Shown here: positions 11,874 through 24,432 of the stretch, one piece after another | Layout: every line of letters begins with the position of its first letter | How positions within the stretch are numbered: the first letter of the stretch is position 1 | Position numbers and translations under genes: made by a program | The notes under the pieces: generated by a model | What the model was told of the DNA's origin: nothing | Databases searched by the model: none | What the model saw: the letters and a program-made list of their open reading frames with translations, nothing else | Origin: Papio anubis | Taxonomy: Eukaryota > Chordata > Mammalia > Primates > Cercopithecidae | DNA length: 64,000 nucleotides | NCBI RefSeq assembly: GCF_008728515.1 | Contig: NC_044995.1 | Coordinates: forward strand, 16,704,127 to 16,768,126 | Reading direction: 5' to 3'

Positions 11874-12473
11874 TTTCAGGTTTTCTGAGGAACCTCTATA
11901 CTGTTCTCCATAGCGGTTGTACTGATTTACATTCCCGCCAACTATGTACGAGGGTTCCTTTTTCTCCACCTCCTCACTAGCACTTGTTATTGCCTGTCTT
12001 TTGGATCAAAGCAATTTTATCTGGTGAGATGATATTGTCATTTTATTTGCATTTCTCTGATGAGCAATTATGTTGGGCGCCTTTTCCTGTGCCTGCCGTT
12101 TGTATGTCTTCTTTTGAGAAATGTCTATTCAGATCTTTTGCCCATTTTTAAATCAGATTTTAAGTTTTTGTTTTTTTTTTTTCTTATTGAGTTGTTTGAG
12201 CTCCTTCTATATTCTGGTTATTAATCCCTTGTCAGATGGATAGTTTGCAAATATTTTCTGCCATTCTGTAATACATGTTTGGAATACAATTGAATACATT
12301 TTCACATCTCATTCAGTGGCTGGGGATACTGAGGTGAGTAAGACAGATTGTTACCTGTCCTCGTGGAATTTGTGGTCATGGTAATAGTCTCTGAAGATAG
12401 TCCTGGTTCTCTGGGGGTTTTCAAGACAAACATTTTAGGTGTAAGAAAATATTAGAAAGTCTATTTACAACCA

Positions 12474-12763
12474 CTTTTTTTTTTTTTTTTTTTGTGAGAT
12501 GGAGTCTTACTCTGTTGCCCAGGCTGGAGTGCAGTGGCACCATCTTGGCTCACTGCAACCTCCACTTCCTGGGTTCAAGAGATTCTCCTACGTCAGCCTC
12601 CCAAGTAGCTGGGACTACAGGAGCGCACCACCACAACCCAGCTAATTTTTTTGTATTGTTAGTAAAGACAAGGTTTCACCATGTTGGTCAGGCTGGTCTC
12701 AAACTCCTGACCTCGTGATCTGCCCACCTCGGCCTCCTGAAGTGCTGGGATTACAGGCATGAG
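12474..12763 (-). repeat. AluS, 5' truncated
   Basis: Antisense Alu missing the last bases of its 5' end. Target repeat ACAACCACTTTT occurs at about 12468 and 12763, so truncation happened at insertion. Confidence 0.93.
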
Positions 12764-12954
12764 TACAACCACTTTTGTCTCATCCTCTAAGCATTTCTTT
12801 CTCAGTGCATGTTTTATATTGTGCCTATTAATACAGTACAGTTTGTAAATTACCACTGTATCCGTATATACGTATATGCACACATACATTTGGTGGAGAT
12901 GCAGCTCATAAATGTTTTACTAATGGGGAATGTGGTCAAAAAATATTTGAAGAC

Positions 12955-13248
12955 GGCCAGGCACGGTGACTCACGCCTGTAATCCCAGCACTTTGGGAGG
13001 CCGAGGCAGGCAGATCACCCGAGGTTAGGAGTTAGAGACCAGCCATGGTCAACATGGTGAAACCCCGTCTCTACTAAAAATACAATAAATTGGCCGGGTG
13101 TGGTGGCGGGCACCTGTAATCCCAGCTACTTGGGAAGGCTGAGGCAGGAGAATTGCTTGAGCCTGGGAGGTGGAGGTTGCAGTGAGCCGAGATCCGCCAT
13201 TGCACTTCAGCCTGGGCAACAAGAGCAAAGCTCCGTCTAAAAAAAAAA
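12955..13248 (+). repeat. AluS
   Basis: Sense Alu with an A tail at 13239-13250. One base is missing at GAGATCCGCCATTGC. Confidence 0.94.
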
Positions 13249-13502
13249 AAATTGAGGACCTCTGGCCTAGGGTGGAGGGCAGACACATAACCTGGACAAT
13301 TTAAGGTAAGGTAATATTTACTAGAATAGAGGTATCACTAGGCCTCAAGGAGCTGAGAGAGCAAAGGTTATTGAGGTAGTGTAGGATGTCATTAGTGGTT
13401 TTGTGAAGGAGAGGACAGTAAAGCTAAGATTTGAAGTAATTAATGGAAGTCTGGAACTCTGGAAATGACACTGTGGTCTAGCTTAAAAATTAGGCAACTG
13501 GG

Positions 13503-13802
13503 TTGGGCACAGTGGCTCATGCTTGTAATCCCAACACTTTGGGAGGCCGAGGTGAGCAGATCACTTGAGGCCAGGAATTCGAGACCAGCTTGAGCAATAT
13601 GGTGAAACCCCCTCTCTACTAAAAATACAAAAGTTAGCCAGACATGGTGGCAGGTGCCTATAGTCCCAGCGACTCGGGAGGCTGAGGCACGAGAATGGCT
13701 TGAACCTGAGAGGCAGATGTTGCAGTGAGCTGAGATTGTACCACTGCATTCCAGCCTGGGCAACAGAGCAAGACCCTGTCTCAAAAAAAAAAAAAAAAAA
13801 AA
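13503..13802 (+). repeat. AluS
   Basis: Sense Alu flanked by AATTAGGCAACTGG and AATTATGCAACTGG as its target-site repeat. Confidence 0.95.
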
Positions 13803-14044
13803 TTATGCAACTGGCTGTAAGCAGCATGCAGATTTAAAAAACACAGCACTAATAGCCCCCCAGAATCCCCCTCATGCCTTCCTTCCAGTCATTGCCTCCC
13901 TGTGGCATATTATTTTACAAAAATGATGGTGACAATGTCTCCCATTCCCCCGGCTCCTCTGATCATGTACCACTCCCATTCCAAGAGCTGGCGTCTGTAA
14001 CCACTCTTTTTGATCCTGAGCATCAAGACAACCAAGAGAGTATG

Positions 14045-14296
14045 GTGGAAATGACACTATGTGACTTCTGAGGCTAGGTCATAAAAAGGCAACACAGCTT
14101 CTGCCTAGTTCTCTTTCTCGGAATGCTCACCCTTGGAACCCAACTGGTATGGAAGGAAGCCCAGGCCGCATGGATAGTTCACACTGGCCAGCAGCCAGCA
14201 TCAACTGCCAGACATGTGAGTGAGGAAGCCTTTAAGATGACCGCAGCTCCAGTCACCATCTGTCTATAGCCACGCGAGAGACCCCAAGAGAAAACC
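14045..14296 (+). repeat. MLT1-like MaLR LTR fragment
   Basis: Words TTCTGAGGCTAGGTCATAAA, CAGACATGTGAGTGAGGAAG and CGAGAGACCCC occur in the order known from old MaLR LTRs. It is cut off on the right by an AluJ. Confidence 0.5.
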
Positions 14297-14857
14297 TGAA
14301 GTGCAGTGACACTATCATAGCTCACTGCAGCCCCAAATTCCTTGACTCAAGCAATCCTCCCACCTAAGCCTCCCCAGCAACTGGGACTACAGGCATGTGC
14401 CACCACACCCGGCTAAGTAAAAAAAATTTTTTTTTTTGAGACAGAGTTTCCCTCTTGTGACCCAGGCTGGAGTGCAATGGCATGATCTCAGCTCACTATA
14501 ACCTTTGTCTCCCGGGTTCAAGCGATTCTCCTGCCTTAGCCTCCTGAGTAGCTGGGATTACAGGCACCCGCCACCACACCCAGGTAGTTTTTTATATTTT
14601 TAGTAGAAATGGGATTTCACCATGTTGGCTAGGCTGGTCTCGAACTCTGACCTCAAATGAACCACCTGCCTCGGCCTCCCAAAGTGCTGGATTACAGGTG
14701 TGAGCCACCGTGCCTGGCCTTTTTTTTTTTTTTTTTGTAGAGATGGGGTCTCGCTATGTTGCCCAGGCTGGTCTTGAACTTCTGGCCTCAAGGGATCCTC
14801 CCACCTTGGGCTCCCAAAGTGCTGGGATTACAGGTGTGAGCCACAGCGCCTGGCCTG
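14297..14857 (-). repeat. AluJ split by a younger Alu
   Basis: Two antisense AluJ parts, 14297-14420 and about 14722-14857, interrupted by an AluS (14424-14720). It ends GCCACAGCGCCTGGCC. Confidence 0.88.
14424..14720 (-). repeat. AluS nested in AluJ
   Basis: Complete antisense Alu with T tail at 14427-14437 and end GAGCCACCGTGCCTGGCC. Confidence 0.92.
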
Positions 14858-15059
14858 GGCTTTCCCTTTGATCACGATCTCTGTGCTTGGGCCCATCCTA
14901 TGAGAGTTTAATGTTGAACACATTTTGTCCTTTGAGGATGGTGAAGTGGATAGTGGTTATATTTGCCTGTTCAACATTCATTTCCTTTTTTGGCCCCAGC
15001 ACCCGATTCTTCTACCCTACTCTTGATCTGTGTGCTTTTGGTGCAGCTCAGCCCACTTT

Positions 15060-15480
15060 CTGGCTCTTTAGAGGTGAGCCCATAACCCAGGCCTGGCTAA
15101 TAAGAACATTGCATCTCCTTGACCACAATGATTGTTCAGAAATGGGCCTGTGACCCACGTCTGGCCAATGACAGCCAGCATGTGCTTCTGATGGGATAAT
15201 GGGAAGGGGTCCTCCTTTTCTAATGTGGGTTTCTAGCTGGTGGAGTCTAAGGCCAGAGTTGCTGGGGGTCATTGTGGGGGGAGAATGAAGGCAGAGAGGA
15301 AAGCTAAGCTGAGAGATGGAGAGCAAAAGAGGGAATCCTAACTATTAAGACCTCCTGGATCCCTGGGTCCAGCTGTGCCTAGAGGCAGACTTACCCTGTT
15401 TCAAGTAGTCTATAGATACCCTTTTGGCTTAAGATAATTAGAACAGGGTTTTCTGTCATTTGTAGCCAAAAGAGCCCCTG
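15060..15480 (+). repeat. ancient LTR-like repeat
   Basis: Repeated motifs of the GGCCTGTGACCCACGTCTGG / CTGGCCAATGACAGCC kind, then an AAGGCAGAGAGGAAAGC word and CTGGATCCCTGGGTCCAGC. I recall this order from a widespread old mammalian LTR-type repeat but cannot name it. Confidence 0.4.
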
Positions 15481-15574
15481 CAAGGGGCTCTGCACATGGA
15501 TTTTTTCAGAAAGCCTCAGTCAACATTTCCATTTGCTGGACCAAATCCTTAGGTGGGGAAGGCAGTAAAACATG

Positions 15575-15725
15575 GCACAGTGGTTCTCATAGCGTGAAAC
15601 TGGACCAGGAGCCTCTGCGTCATCTGGCCTTGTGAGAAATGCCAGTTCTCAGCCCCAATTCTAGTGAATCACAGACTCTACCAAGGGGTTCCAGTAGGAG
15701 GGTTTTGAGAAGCCCTCCGGCAGCC
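15575..15725 (+). repeat. MER5A-type hAT element
   Basis: Starts AGTGGTTCTCA and contains the TTGTGAGAAATGCCAGTTCTC and AGAAGCCCTCC blocks typical of MER5A. Confidence 0.65.
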
Positions 15726-15739
15726 GTGTGCTAAGGTCT

Positions 15740-15985
15740 GAGCAACACTGCAGTAGAGCCCAGTGGTGAAGGAAGAGCACATGCTCTTGAATTCAAATTG
15801 CATCTCTCCCTCTGTCTGGCTCTCCGATTTTAGGTAAGTTACATAGATTATCCTGCCTCACAGCTCCCATCTGTAAAATGGTTCACCTTCTATTTGATAG
15901 TGCCATTCTGTGGACTATTGAGTTAATAGAGGCACTCAGAATAGCGCCTGGTACATAGTTCACACTCAATTAAAGTTAGATTTCT
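15740..15985 (+). repeat. MIR
   Basis: Sense MIR: GTGGTGAAGGAAGAGCACAT, then AAGTTACATAGATTATC, CATCTGTAAAATGG and GCGCCTGGTACATAG in order. Confidence 0.72.
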
Positions 15986-15999
15986 GGCTCTCAGAATTT

Positions 16000-16180
16000 A
16001 TCCAACATTGGAAAAGCCACCTTAGAGGGCTTGTTAAAACATGGATTACTGGTCCCTCCCTGTCCCTTAGAGTTTCTGATTCTCACCAAGGGAAGCCTGA
16101 GAATGCGCACTTCTAACGAGCTCCCTGGTCAAGCTGATGCTGCTGGTCTGGGGATCTGGCTTGGAGAACCACTGGGTTAG
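16000..16180 (+). repeat. MER5-type hAT element
   Basis: Shows GGCTTGTTAAAACATGG, CTGATGCTGCTGGTCTGG and GAGAACCACTGGG, the end of a MER5 element. Confidence 0.65.
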
Positions 16181-17305
16181 ATATTTCTGTTATTGATCTC
16201 CAACTCCTTTCTGGTGGTTCATCAGTTACCTCAGGTGCTCTGGAATCGCTCTTTCCGCTGAGTCAGGGCTCTGTCTCCTCCTGTCCCTTCCCTCTGGCAT
16301 CAGTTTTGATAGTTGGACTCTCCATGGCTGGTAATTGGAGCTCTGAGCCTGGCTTTCCGCTGAGAGTAGCCCCAGCCTCCACCTGTTCAGGGCACCTGAT
16401 TGATGTTTCCTTCAATTGCGAGTGTTCCTTTTTTGGCAGCCTTCAGAACTGTCTCCAGCTTTCTTATATAAGCAGATGTCTTTCCTTCTAAACTCTGGGA
16501 GGCTGCAGCTGCCACATCACTTCTGACACTGTGGCTGCCCACTCCAGTCCTCATGCAACCCCCATCGCAGGCATTTCTTTGCTTTGCTAATACAAATGGT
16601 TTTAAATGCAGGGCCAATTAAACCTCCTCCAACAAACAGCTCTGTAACTTGGCACTGCTGGCTGAAGCAAAAAGGTCAGTGTGATTAGAGGTGACAGTGA
16701 GAGGGGGAGCATGGCAGGAGATCAGGTCCAAGATAGGCAGAAGATGGTTTGTACAAGGCTTTATATATCACAGAACGAGCTAGGGCTTTATCCTAAGAGT
16801 GGTAAAAAATTTTTAATCATTTTAAAGAATTGTGAAATGTAGCATATATGTGTATACTTATATACATACACACGTGCACATTTGTACATATAATAGAGTC
16901 AAAAAAATTATACAGTGAACACACATGTAGCCATCACATAGCTAATAAATGGGACATTACCCGTCAAAGACATCTCTAACGTTTGTGAATCCTGGACAAA
17001 GAGTATGAATGGAGGCACCCTATCTATAGCCTATACCCTTCTTTTGCCTTCCTTGTTGATGTCCTGTACCCTTAAGGAGTTATTCCTGCATGTATATGGA
17101 CACCAAGCCTGCACATTGGAGCTTGGTGCATGTAGCCCACATCACCTCTTGCCTACCCCTTGGGTTTGGGGTGTGCATACCAGCACAATCTGTTTTGGGT
17201 GTTAGGTGGAGGATGGACTAGGAAGAGGCCCAAACAGTTGCTGAAAGCAGTTTGGGGAACATTTGAGTAGGGAATTCTAAGGAATTGGTATTCTGAGCAT
17301 GGTCT
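16181..17305. other. unclassified spacer
   Basis: No gene or RNA recognised. Contains short TA/CA-rich tracts at 16838-16890. A frame at 16306-16491 on the plus strand and one at 16387-16617 on the minus strand have no visible family signature. Confidence 0.35.
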
Positions 17306-17309
17306 ACAC

Positions 17310-17520
17310 TTGCATTGTTCAAGAAGATAGCCACTTATCTTCTTGAAATTAAATATGGCTATTTAAGCTTAATCAAAATGAAATAAAATTTAAAATGCAC
17401 TTTCTTAGTTACACTAGCCACATTGCAAGTACTCAGTAGCCACGAGTGGCTAGTGGCTATTACATTGGACAGGGCAGATATAGACATTTCTATCACTATA
17501 GGTGTTTTACCGGACAATGC
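17310..17520. repeat. hAT-Charlie-type nonautonomous element
   Basis: Contains CTAGCCACATTGCAAGT, CTCAGTAGCCACGAGTGGC and CATTGGACAGGGCAGATAT, the standard right end of a common short hAT element. Confidence 0.6.
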
Positions 17521-17883
17521 TGATTAGGAAAGAGAAGTAGTATGGGTTCTGGAAGAAACGAAAGTATTACCCTTACACTGGAAAAACAGCGGGCAACAGA
17601 AACGTCTAGTGAAAGCGATCAGATGTCAGATTTAGCACACAAAGCCTTCAAAGTAGCCATTATAAATCTGTTCAATTAACTAAAGGAAACCCATTTTTTC
17701 AAAAATAGAGGAAAGGTATGGTCAAATAAAAATATTGCTAAAAGGTTAGACATTATAAAATAGAACCAAATGGAAATCTAGAGCTAAAAGTATAATAACT
17801 GAAATGAAAAAATATACTAGAAAAGCTGAATAGTAGATTTGAATTGACAGAAGAAAGAATTAGCAAACTTGAAAATAGAAATA

Positions 17884-18192
17884 AGGCTGGGTGCGGTGGC
17901 TCACGCCTGTAATGGCAGCACTTTGGGAGGCCGAAGCAGGAGGATCATGAGGTCAGGAGATCGAGGCCATCCCGGCTAACATAGTGAAACCCCGTCTACT
18001 AAAAATACAAAACTTAGCCTGGCATGGTGGCATGCACGTGTAGTCCCAGCTACTCAGGTGGCTGAGGCAGGAGAATCGCTTGAACCCAGGAGGCGGAGGT
18101 TGCAGTGAGCCAAGATTGTGTCACTGCACTCTAGCCTGGGTGACAGAGCGAGATTCCATCTCAAAAAGAAAGAAAGAAAGAAAGAAAGAATG
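17884..18192 (+). repeat. AluY-like
   Basis: Sense Alu with GGTCAGGAGATCGAGGCC and an AAAG-repeat tail at 18167-18190, inserted in the old L1. Confidence 0.93.
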
Positions 18193-19137
18193 CAATACAA
18201 TGAATGGGGGAAAAGAACAAAGATTAAAAAAATAAATAGAGCCCTAGAGAAATGTGGAACACCATTCAGCAAAACAATAGGAATGGCAGAAGGAGAGGAA
18301 AGAGAAAGAAGCAGAAAAATTATTCTAAAAAATAGTGGCTTAAAACTTCCTAAGTTTATTGAAAAACAATAAAATACCTATCCAAGAAGTTCAATGAACT
18401 TCAATTAGGATGAACACAAAGAGACACACACACAGACACATCTTAGTAAGAATACTGAAAGTCAAGGACAAGGAAAAAAAAATTGAAAGCAGAAAAAAGA
18501 AAATGCCTTGTGACTTACAAAGGAACCCCCAGTAAGACTAACAGCTTCTTCTCACAGTAAAATTAACAGCTTCTTCTAGGGGTAAACAATGGAGGCCAGT
18601 AGGCAGTGGGATAAAATATTCAATTGTACTCACAGAAAAAATATCAAAGAAGAATCCTATACCTAGCAAAGCTGTCTTTCAAAAATGAAGGCAAAATTGA
18701 GACTTACCAGATTAAAACTGAGAGAATTTGTTGTTTCTAGACCTATCTACCTTGCAAAAAATGCTGAAGGAAGTTCTCCAAGCTGTAAGCAAGTGATTAC
18801 CCAAATGGTAATTTTAGTCCACACCAAAATACAAAGAGCACTGCTAAAGGTAATCATATAATTATAAAAGTGTATACATGCATATTTTTCTCCTTTCTTC
18901 TCAACTGATTTTAAAAATATTTGTTAGGTCTATAACACACAGAAATGTAATATAATTGCCAATAACAGCACAAAGGAAGTGCATTCGAGCCAAGTTGTAT
19001 TGGGCTAAATAAATGACTCCAGATGGTAACTTGCAATGAAGAATAACAAATGTAGAGAGAACCAGAAATAAGAAGGTTAATATAACAAATGCCGTAAATG
19101 TATACTTACTCTCCTTTTTTTCTCTCAGCCCCCCGCT

Positions 19138-19231
19138 TTTTTTTTTTTTTTTTTTTTTTTTTGAGACCGAGTTTCGCTGTTGTTGCCCAGACTGTTGGGA
19201 TTACAGGCGTGAGCCGCTGTGCCCAGCCTCT
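19138..19231 (-). repeat. Alu with most of its body deleted
   Basis: Antisense: a 24-base T run, then GAGACCGAGTTTCGC...GCCCAGACT, joined straight to GTTGGGATTACAGGCGTGAG and the 5' end. About 200 bases of the dimer are missing. Confidence 0.9.
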
Positions 19232-19267
19232 CGCAGCCTCTTTAACAGATGTAAAATTGTATAAAAT

Positions 19268-19563
19268 AGGCCGGGTGTGGTGGTTCACGCCTGTAATCTT
19301 GGCACTTTGGGAGGCTGAGGCAGGCAGACCACCTGAGGTCAGGAGTTAGAGACCAACCTGACCAACATGGAGAATCCCCGTCTCTACTGAAAATACAAAA
19401 TTAGCCAGGCGTGGTGGCGCATACCTGTAATCCCAGCTACTCGGGAAGCTGAGGCAGGAATATCGCTTGAACTCAAGAGGCAGAGGTTGCAGTGAGCTGA
19501 GATTGTGCCATTGCACTCCAGCCTGGGCAACAAGAGCAAAACTTGGTCTCAAAAAAAAAAAAA
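19268..19563 (+). repeat. AluS
   Basis: Sense Alu flanked by TGTATAAAATA on both sides (about 19257 and 19565). Confidence 0.94.
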
Positions 19564-20339
19564 ATGTATAAAATAATAATTGTAACAGTGCATTCCTGGG
19601 TTTATAATGTTTAAGACAATATGTATAACATCTAACAAAAAGTGGGAAAAGGCAATAGAGCTTCATAGGAACAATGTTTCTATACCTCACTAGGATTAAG
19701 TTAGTATAAATCTGAAGCTCATTTTGATAAGATGTATATGATAAGCCCTAGAGCAACCACTGAGGAAATAATTCAAAAATTAGTGAAAAAAAATCAGTAA
19801 AGAAATTAAAATGCTGTATTACAAAATATGCACTTAATATAAAAGAAAACGTAAAGGAGGAATAGAAGAGCAAAAAAGACATAAGATGTAGAAAAGAAAA
19901 AGTGAAATGGCAGATGTTAATCTAACTATATCATTAGTAACATTAAAAGTGAATGGATTGAATAACTCAATCAAAAGGCAGAGACTTTCAGACTGTATTA
20001 AAAAACAATATCCAGTGATATTCTGTCTACAGAAGACAAACTTTAGATTCAAGGATACAAAAAGATTGAAAGTAATCGAAAGAAAAAAGATGTATCATGC
20101 AAACAGCAACCACAAGGAAGCTGGAACAGCTATACTAATAATGCAAAATGGACTTTAAAAAACGTTACCAGACATGAGGAACATTTCATGATCTACAGGT
20201 CACTGTACCAGGAAGATGTAACAATTATAAACACATAGGCATCCAACAACAGAGCCCAAACATATATTAAATAAATACTGACAGAAATGAAGAAATACAC
20301 AATAAGCAATAATATTTGGAGATTTTGATATCCAACTTT

Positions 20340-20475
20340 TAAAAAAAGTTGTAACTATACGAGATGATGAATATGTTAATTAGCTTAGTTGCGGTAATCA
20401 TTTTGCAGTGTATATCAAAACATCATATTGTACATCTTAAATACATACAATTTTTATTTGTCAATCATACCTCGA
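20340..20475 (+). repeat. L1 3'-terminal fragment
   Basis: GATGATGAATATGTTAATTAG, TATCAAAACATCATATTGTA and TTTTTATTTGTCAATCATAC follow the 3' ends of older L1s. Confidence 0.55.
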
Positions 20476-20780
20476 GTCAGGAAAAAAATAACGAAGAGAA
20501 TAATTGGGCAGAAAATCAATAAGGAAATAAAAGACTTGAGCAATGCTATAAACCAACTAGACCTAGCAGATTTCTGTAGAACAGGAGAATTTATATTCTT
20601 CCCAAGTGCACATGGAACACTCTCCAGGATAAACCACATGCTAGGCCATAAAACATGGTAAATTTACAGGAGTAAAAATGCAATGCATGTTTTCTGATGA
20701 CAACAGAATGAAATTAGATATTAATAAAAGGAAGAAATTTGGGGAACTCACAAGTATGTGGAAATTAAACAATGCACCCT

Positions 20781-21018
20781 GTTTTAAATTTTAATTTAAT
20801 TTGATTTTAAGTTCTGGGATACATGTGCAGCATGTGCAGTTTTGTTACATAGATAAACGTGTGCCAAGGTGGTTTGCTGCACCTGTTAACCCATCACCTA
20901 GGTATTAAGCCCTGTATGCATTCCATTTGCTATTCATCCTGATGCTCTCTCTTCCCCCGCCCCTGCCCCCAGGCCCCTGTGTGTGTTGTTCCCCTCCCTA
21001 TGTCCATGTGTTCTCAGA
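20781..21018 (-). mobile_element. 5'-truncated L1PA 3' end
   Basis: Antisense L1 3' UTR (TTCTGGGATACATGTGCAGC, TTTGTTACATAGATAAACG, CTATGTCCATGTGTTCTC). Target repeat AAACAATGCAC occurs before (about 20767) and after (about 21019), so this is a clean short insertion inside the old L1. Confidence 0.93.
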
Positions 21019-21454
21019 AACAATGCACTCTTAAATAACCAATAGATCAAAAAAGAAATGAAAAGGGACATTAGAAAATACTTTGATATAAATGAAAATG
21101 AAGACATAATATACCTTATAACTTATGGGATACAGCAAAAACAGTGCTTAAAAGAAATTTGATAGATGTATATGCCTATATTAAGGACATGATTGAAAAT
21201 AATCTAGTTTCACCTTAAGACACTGAAAAAGAAGAGCAAGCTACACATAAAGCAAGTAGAAAAAGAAAATAATAGAGATTAGAGCAGAAAGAAGTGAAAT
21301 CGAGAATAGAAAAACAATAGAGAAAATCAACGAAACCAAGAGCTGGCTCTTTTACAAATCAAAATATTGGCTAGATATACCAGGAAAAAATAGCAGACTG
21401 GATTACTAGAATCAAAAATGAAAAAAGGATTTTGAAATACACAATAAATTATTA

Positions 21455-21845
21455 TTTATTATAATTACCATTTTGTGCAATAGATTACTAAAGTTTATTC
21501 TTCCTGTCTAACTGAAAGTGTACCTTTCGATCAACAGTTTCCCTTTCCCCATCCATCTTCCTCCCCATCCTCTGGTAATCACCATTCTACTATTTCTGTG
21601 AGTTTGACTTTTTTAGATTCCATGTATCTCACATATATATGGAGTCTATTTGTCTTTCTGTGCCTGGCTTATTTAACTTATCATAAATGTCATCACAAAA
21701 AATGATAAGTATGTGAGGTGACAGATTTATTAATTAGTTTTATTTAATCATTTAACAATATAAACATAGCAAAACATCACATTGTACCCTATAAATATAT
21801 ACAATTATTATTTTTTCAATTAAAATAAAATTTAAATTTTTAAAA
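21455..21845 (-). repeat. old L1 3' fragments
   Basis: 21460-21690 is a reversed old L1 3' region (CTCTGGTAATCACCATTCTA, GTCTTTCTGTGCCTGGCTTA). 21720-21845 resembles the sense 3' end of an older L1 (CAAAACATCACATTGTACCC). Boundaries are approximate and strand refers to the first piece. Confidence 0.6.
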
Positions 21846-23484
21846 AAAGAAATGAAAGAGGAGACATTACTACCAACCTTATAGAAATAAATGCTATGAA
21901 CAACTATTTGCTAATAAACTAGATACTTGAGATGAAAAACAAGTTTCTAGAAAGACGCAAAACTACTGAAACTGAGTCTAAGAGAAATAGGACATCTACA
22001 TAAATCTATAGGAAGCAAAGAGATTGAATTAATAAACTAAAAACTACCCACAAAGAAAACCCTAGGCCCTTCACCACTGATTCTACCAAACATTTGAAGA
22101 AGAATTAATATCAATTCTTCACAAAGGTTTCCAAAAAATAGAAGAGGGAACACTGCCCAACTCATTCCATAAGGCTAGTATTACCCTGATACCCAAACTA
22201 GGCAAAGACATCACAAGAAAACTACAGCCCAGTATCTTTTTACCAATACAGATGCAAAAACCCGCAAATCAATACTAGCAAATGGGATCCAGTAATATAT
22301 AAAAAGAAGTACGTACCATGAAAAATGAGATTTATCACAGGATAAATGCAAGATTGGTTTTACATCCCCAAATCAATTAATAGAGTATATCTATAGACTA
22401 CAAAACAAAAACCTCGTGATCATCTCCACAGATACAAAACAAGCATTTAGCAAAATCCCATTCATGATAAAAACTCTCAGGATGTTAACGATAGAAGGGA
22501 ACTTCCCCAACCTGACACTGGGGCCTCTACAAAGCATATCTAACATCATACTTAGTGTAAAAAGACTGGATGCTTTCCCCCTAAGATCAGGAACAGGGCA
22601 AGGGTGCCTGTTTCCACCACTTCATCATTGTACTGGAGGTTCTAGTCAGGATAGGCAAGACAAAAAAAAGCATCCATCCAGATTGAAAGGAAGAAGTAAA
22701 CTCTTTGCAGATGACATGATCTTGTATATAGAAAAAATCCTAAGAAGTCCAGCAAATAACTATTACAACTATTGAACAAGTTCAGCAAGGTTGCAGGATA
22801 CCAGGTCAATATATAAAAATCAATTGTATTTCCCTGTGCTTGCAATGAATGATCTGAAAATGAAATCAAGAAAACAATTCCATTTACAAAAGCATCAAAA
22901 CCAATAAAAAAATTTTGGAATAAATTTAACAAAAGAAATGCAAAACTTATACTCTAAAAATTGTAAAATTTTGTTGAAAGAAATGAAAGATCTAAATAAA
23001 TGGAAAAAATCTCTCTTGTATATGGATCAGAAGCCTTGTATTGTTAAAATGGCAATACTCCCTAAATTGATCTACAGGTTCAGTGGAATCCCTGTCAGAA
23101 TCTCAGCTGACTTTGTAGAAATTGGCAAGCTGAATGTACAATTCATATGGAATTGCAAGGGACCCAGAATAATCCAAATAATCTTGAAAAAGAAAAACAA
23201 AGTAGGACTGGCACTTCCCAACTTCAAAATTTACCGAAATTACATTTGTACCAACCTAAGGCCAGAGTAATCAAGACAGTGTGGTACACACATGAAGACA
23301 GACATATAGATCAAAAGAATAGAAGTAGAATCTAGAAGTAAAACCACGTGTCTACGGGCAACTGATTTTCCACTAGGTTGCCATGGTTACTCAATGGGAA
23401 AGCAAGAGTCCTGTTAACAAACGGTTCTGGGACAACTGGATGGCCACATACAAAAGACTAAAGTTGGCTCTTATCTCAAGTTTG

Positions 23485-23705
23485 TGTCATTTAAAAAAAT
23501 TTTTAAACAACTTCATTGAGATATAATTCACAAAACATAAAATTTACCCATTTAGTGTACAATTCAATAGTTTTTCGTATATTCACAGATATGGACAACA
23601 ATCATCACGATCAATTTTAGATTTTCTTCCCTTCCAAAAGAAACCTTATATCTTCAGCTATCAGCCCCTATCACTCCATCCTCCCCATCCCTAAGCCACC
23701 ATCCA
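23485..23705 (-). repeat. old L1 3' end (L1M)
   Basis: Reversed 3' end: TTCATTGAGATATAATTCAC, CATAAAATTTACCCATTTAG and CAATCATCACGATCAATTTTAG. Confidence 0.7.
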
Positions 23706-23709
23706 CTTT

Positions 23710-23945
23710 CTCTCTATAGGGATCGGAGACCTGCTGTCACAAGCCAAGGAACACATGGAGCCTCCAGAAACTGGAAGAGGCAAGGAAGGATCCTCTCCTA
23801 GAGCCTTTAGAGGGGGTGAAGCCCTGCCAACCCCTTGATTCCTGACTTCTACCCTCCCCTCCAGATTTGCAAGACAATACATTTCTGTTATTTAAACCAC
23901 CCAGCTTGTGGTCCTGTAATTGCAGCAGCCTCAAGTTAACACAAT
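23710..23945 (+). repeat. MLT1-like MaLR LTR end
   Basis: CCAGAAACTGGAAGAGGCAA, ACAATACATTTCTGTTATTT and AACCACCCAGCTTGTGGTCC follow the 3' part of MaLR LTRs. Confidence 0.6.
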
Positions 23946-24432
23946 CACTTTCTACCCTTAGTTAGAAATCAGCTTGTTATGCCTCTTACCACAGGGAATA
24001 CAAATTCAGCACATCAGTGGTACTTCCTCGCTAATACCAGCTCTCTAAGCTACCTGTGTCTGAGCTACTAATGCACACACCCCTAACCATTAGGGTGAGT
24101 TTTCCTATAGCAATTCCTCGGTCCTCTCATGACAACTGACCACTCTGGTTTAATAGAAATGTTTCAGAACTTTTGTATCTCAAAGTGAAGGAGTGTGGCT
24201 GTCAATCTATTACCTCCCAGAATACCCCCAACCCTTAAGAAGATTTTCCCTTCCTGGTTCCTTAGCAATCGGGGTAAACACTTGCTTTACATGTGTGTGA
24301 TTGAAGAGTTATTCTAGTGACTTTTTCAGAAGATAGAAGATCTGTTTGAAGAAGGCTAGTTATTTCCACTATCCAGAAACAACTAGCTGGAATCCTTAAT
24401 AATCTCTTTCCAATAAAGTAAAACATTAAAGT

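Larger units (their letters stand above)
10735..12272 (-). mobile_element. L1 3' end (antisense), interrupted
   Basis: Reversed 3' UTR and the end of L1 ORF2, recognised from TTTGGGGTACATACTATGTG, the reversed TGGCTGAATAATACTCCATT word and CATTCCCGCCAAC. The part 11440-11873 is a pyrimidine tract plus an Alu, after which the L1 continues from TATTTTCAG at 11871 to about 12272. It is a defective relic. Confidence 0.9.
17530..23480 (+). mobile_element. old, broken near-full-length L1 (L1M/L1PB age)
   Basis: One old sense-strand L1 spread over about 6 kb by later insertions. ORF1-like sequence is at 17640-17885; an ORF1-ORF2 transition is at 18240-18880; the start of the ORF2 endonuclease is recognisable at 19907-20158 (LKVNGLNNSIKRQRL then CLQKTNF); the reverse transcriptase core with LFADDMILYIEK is near 22690-22740; the ORF2 tail runs to about 23470. 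Stops and frameshifts occur throughout, so it is dead. Younger insertions sit at 17884, 19138, 19268, 20781 and probably 20340 and 21460. Confidence 0.85.
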
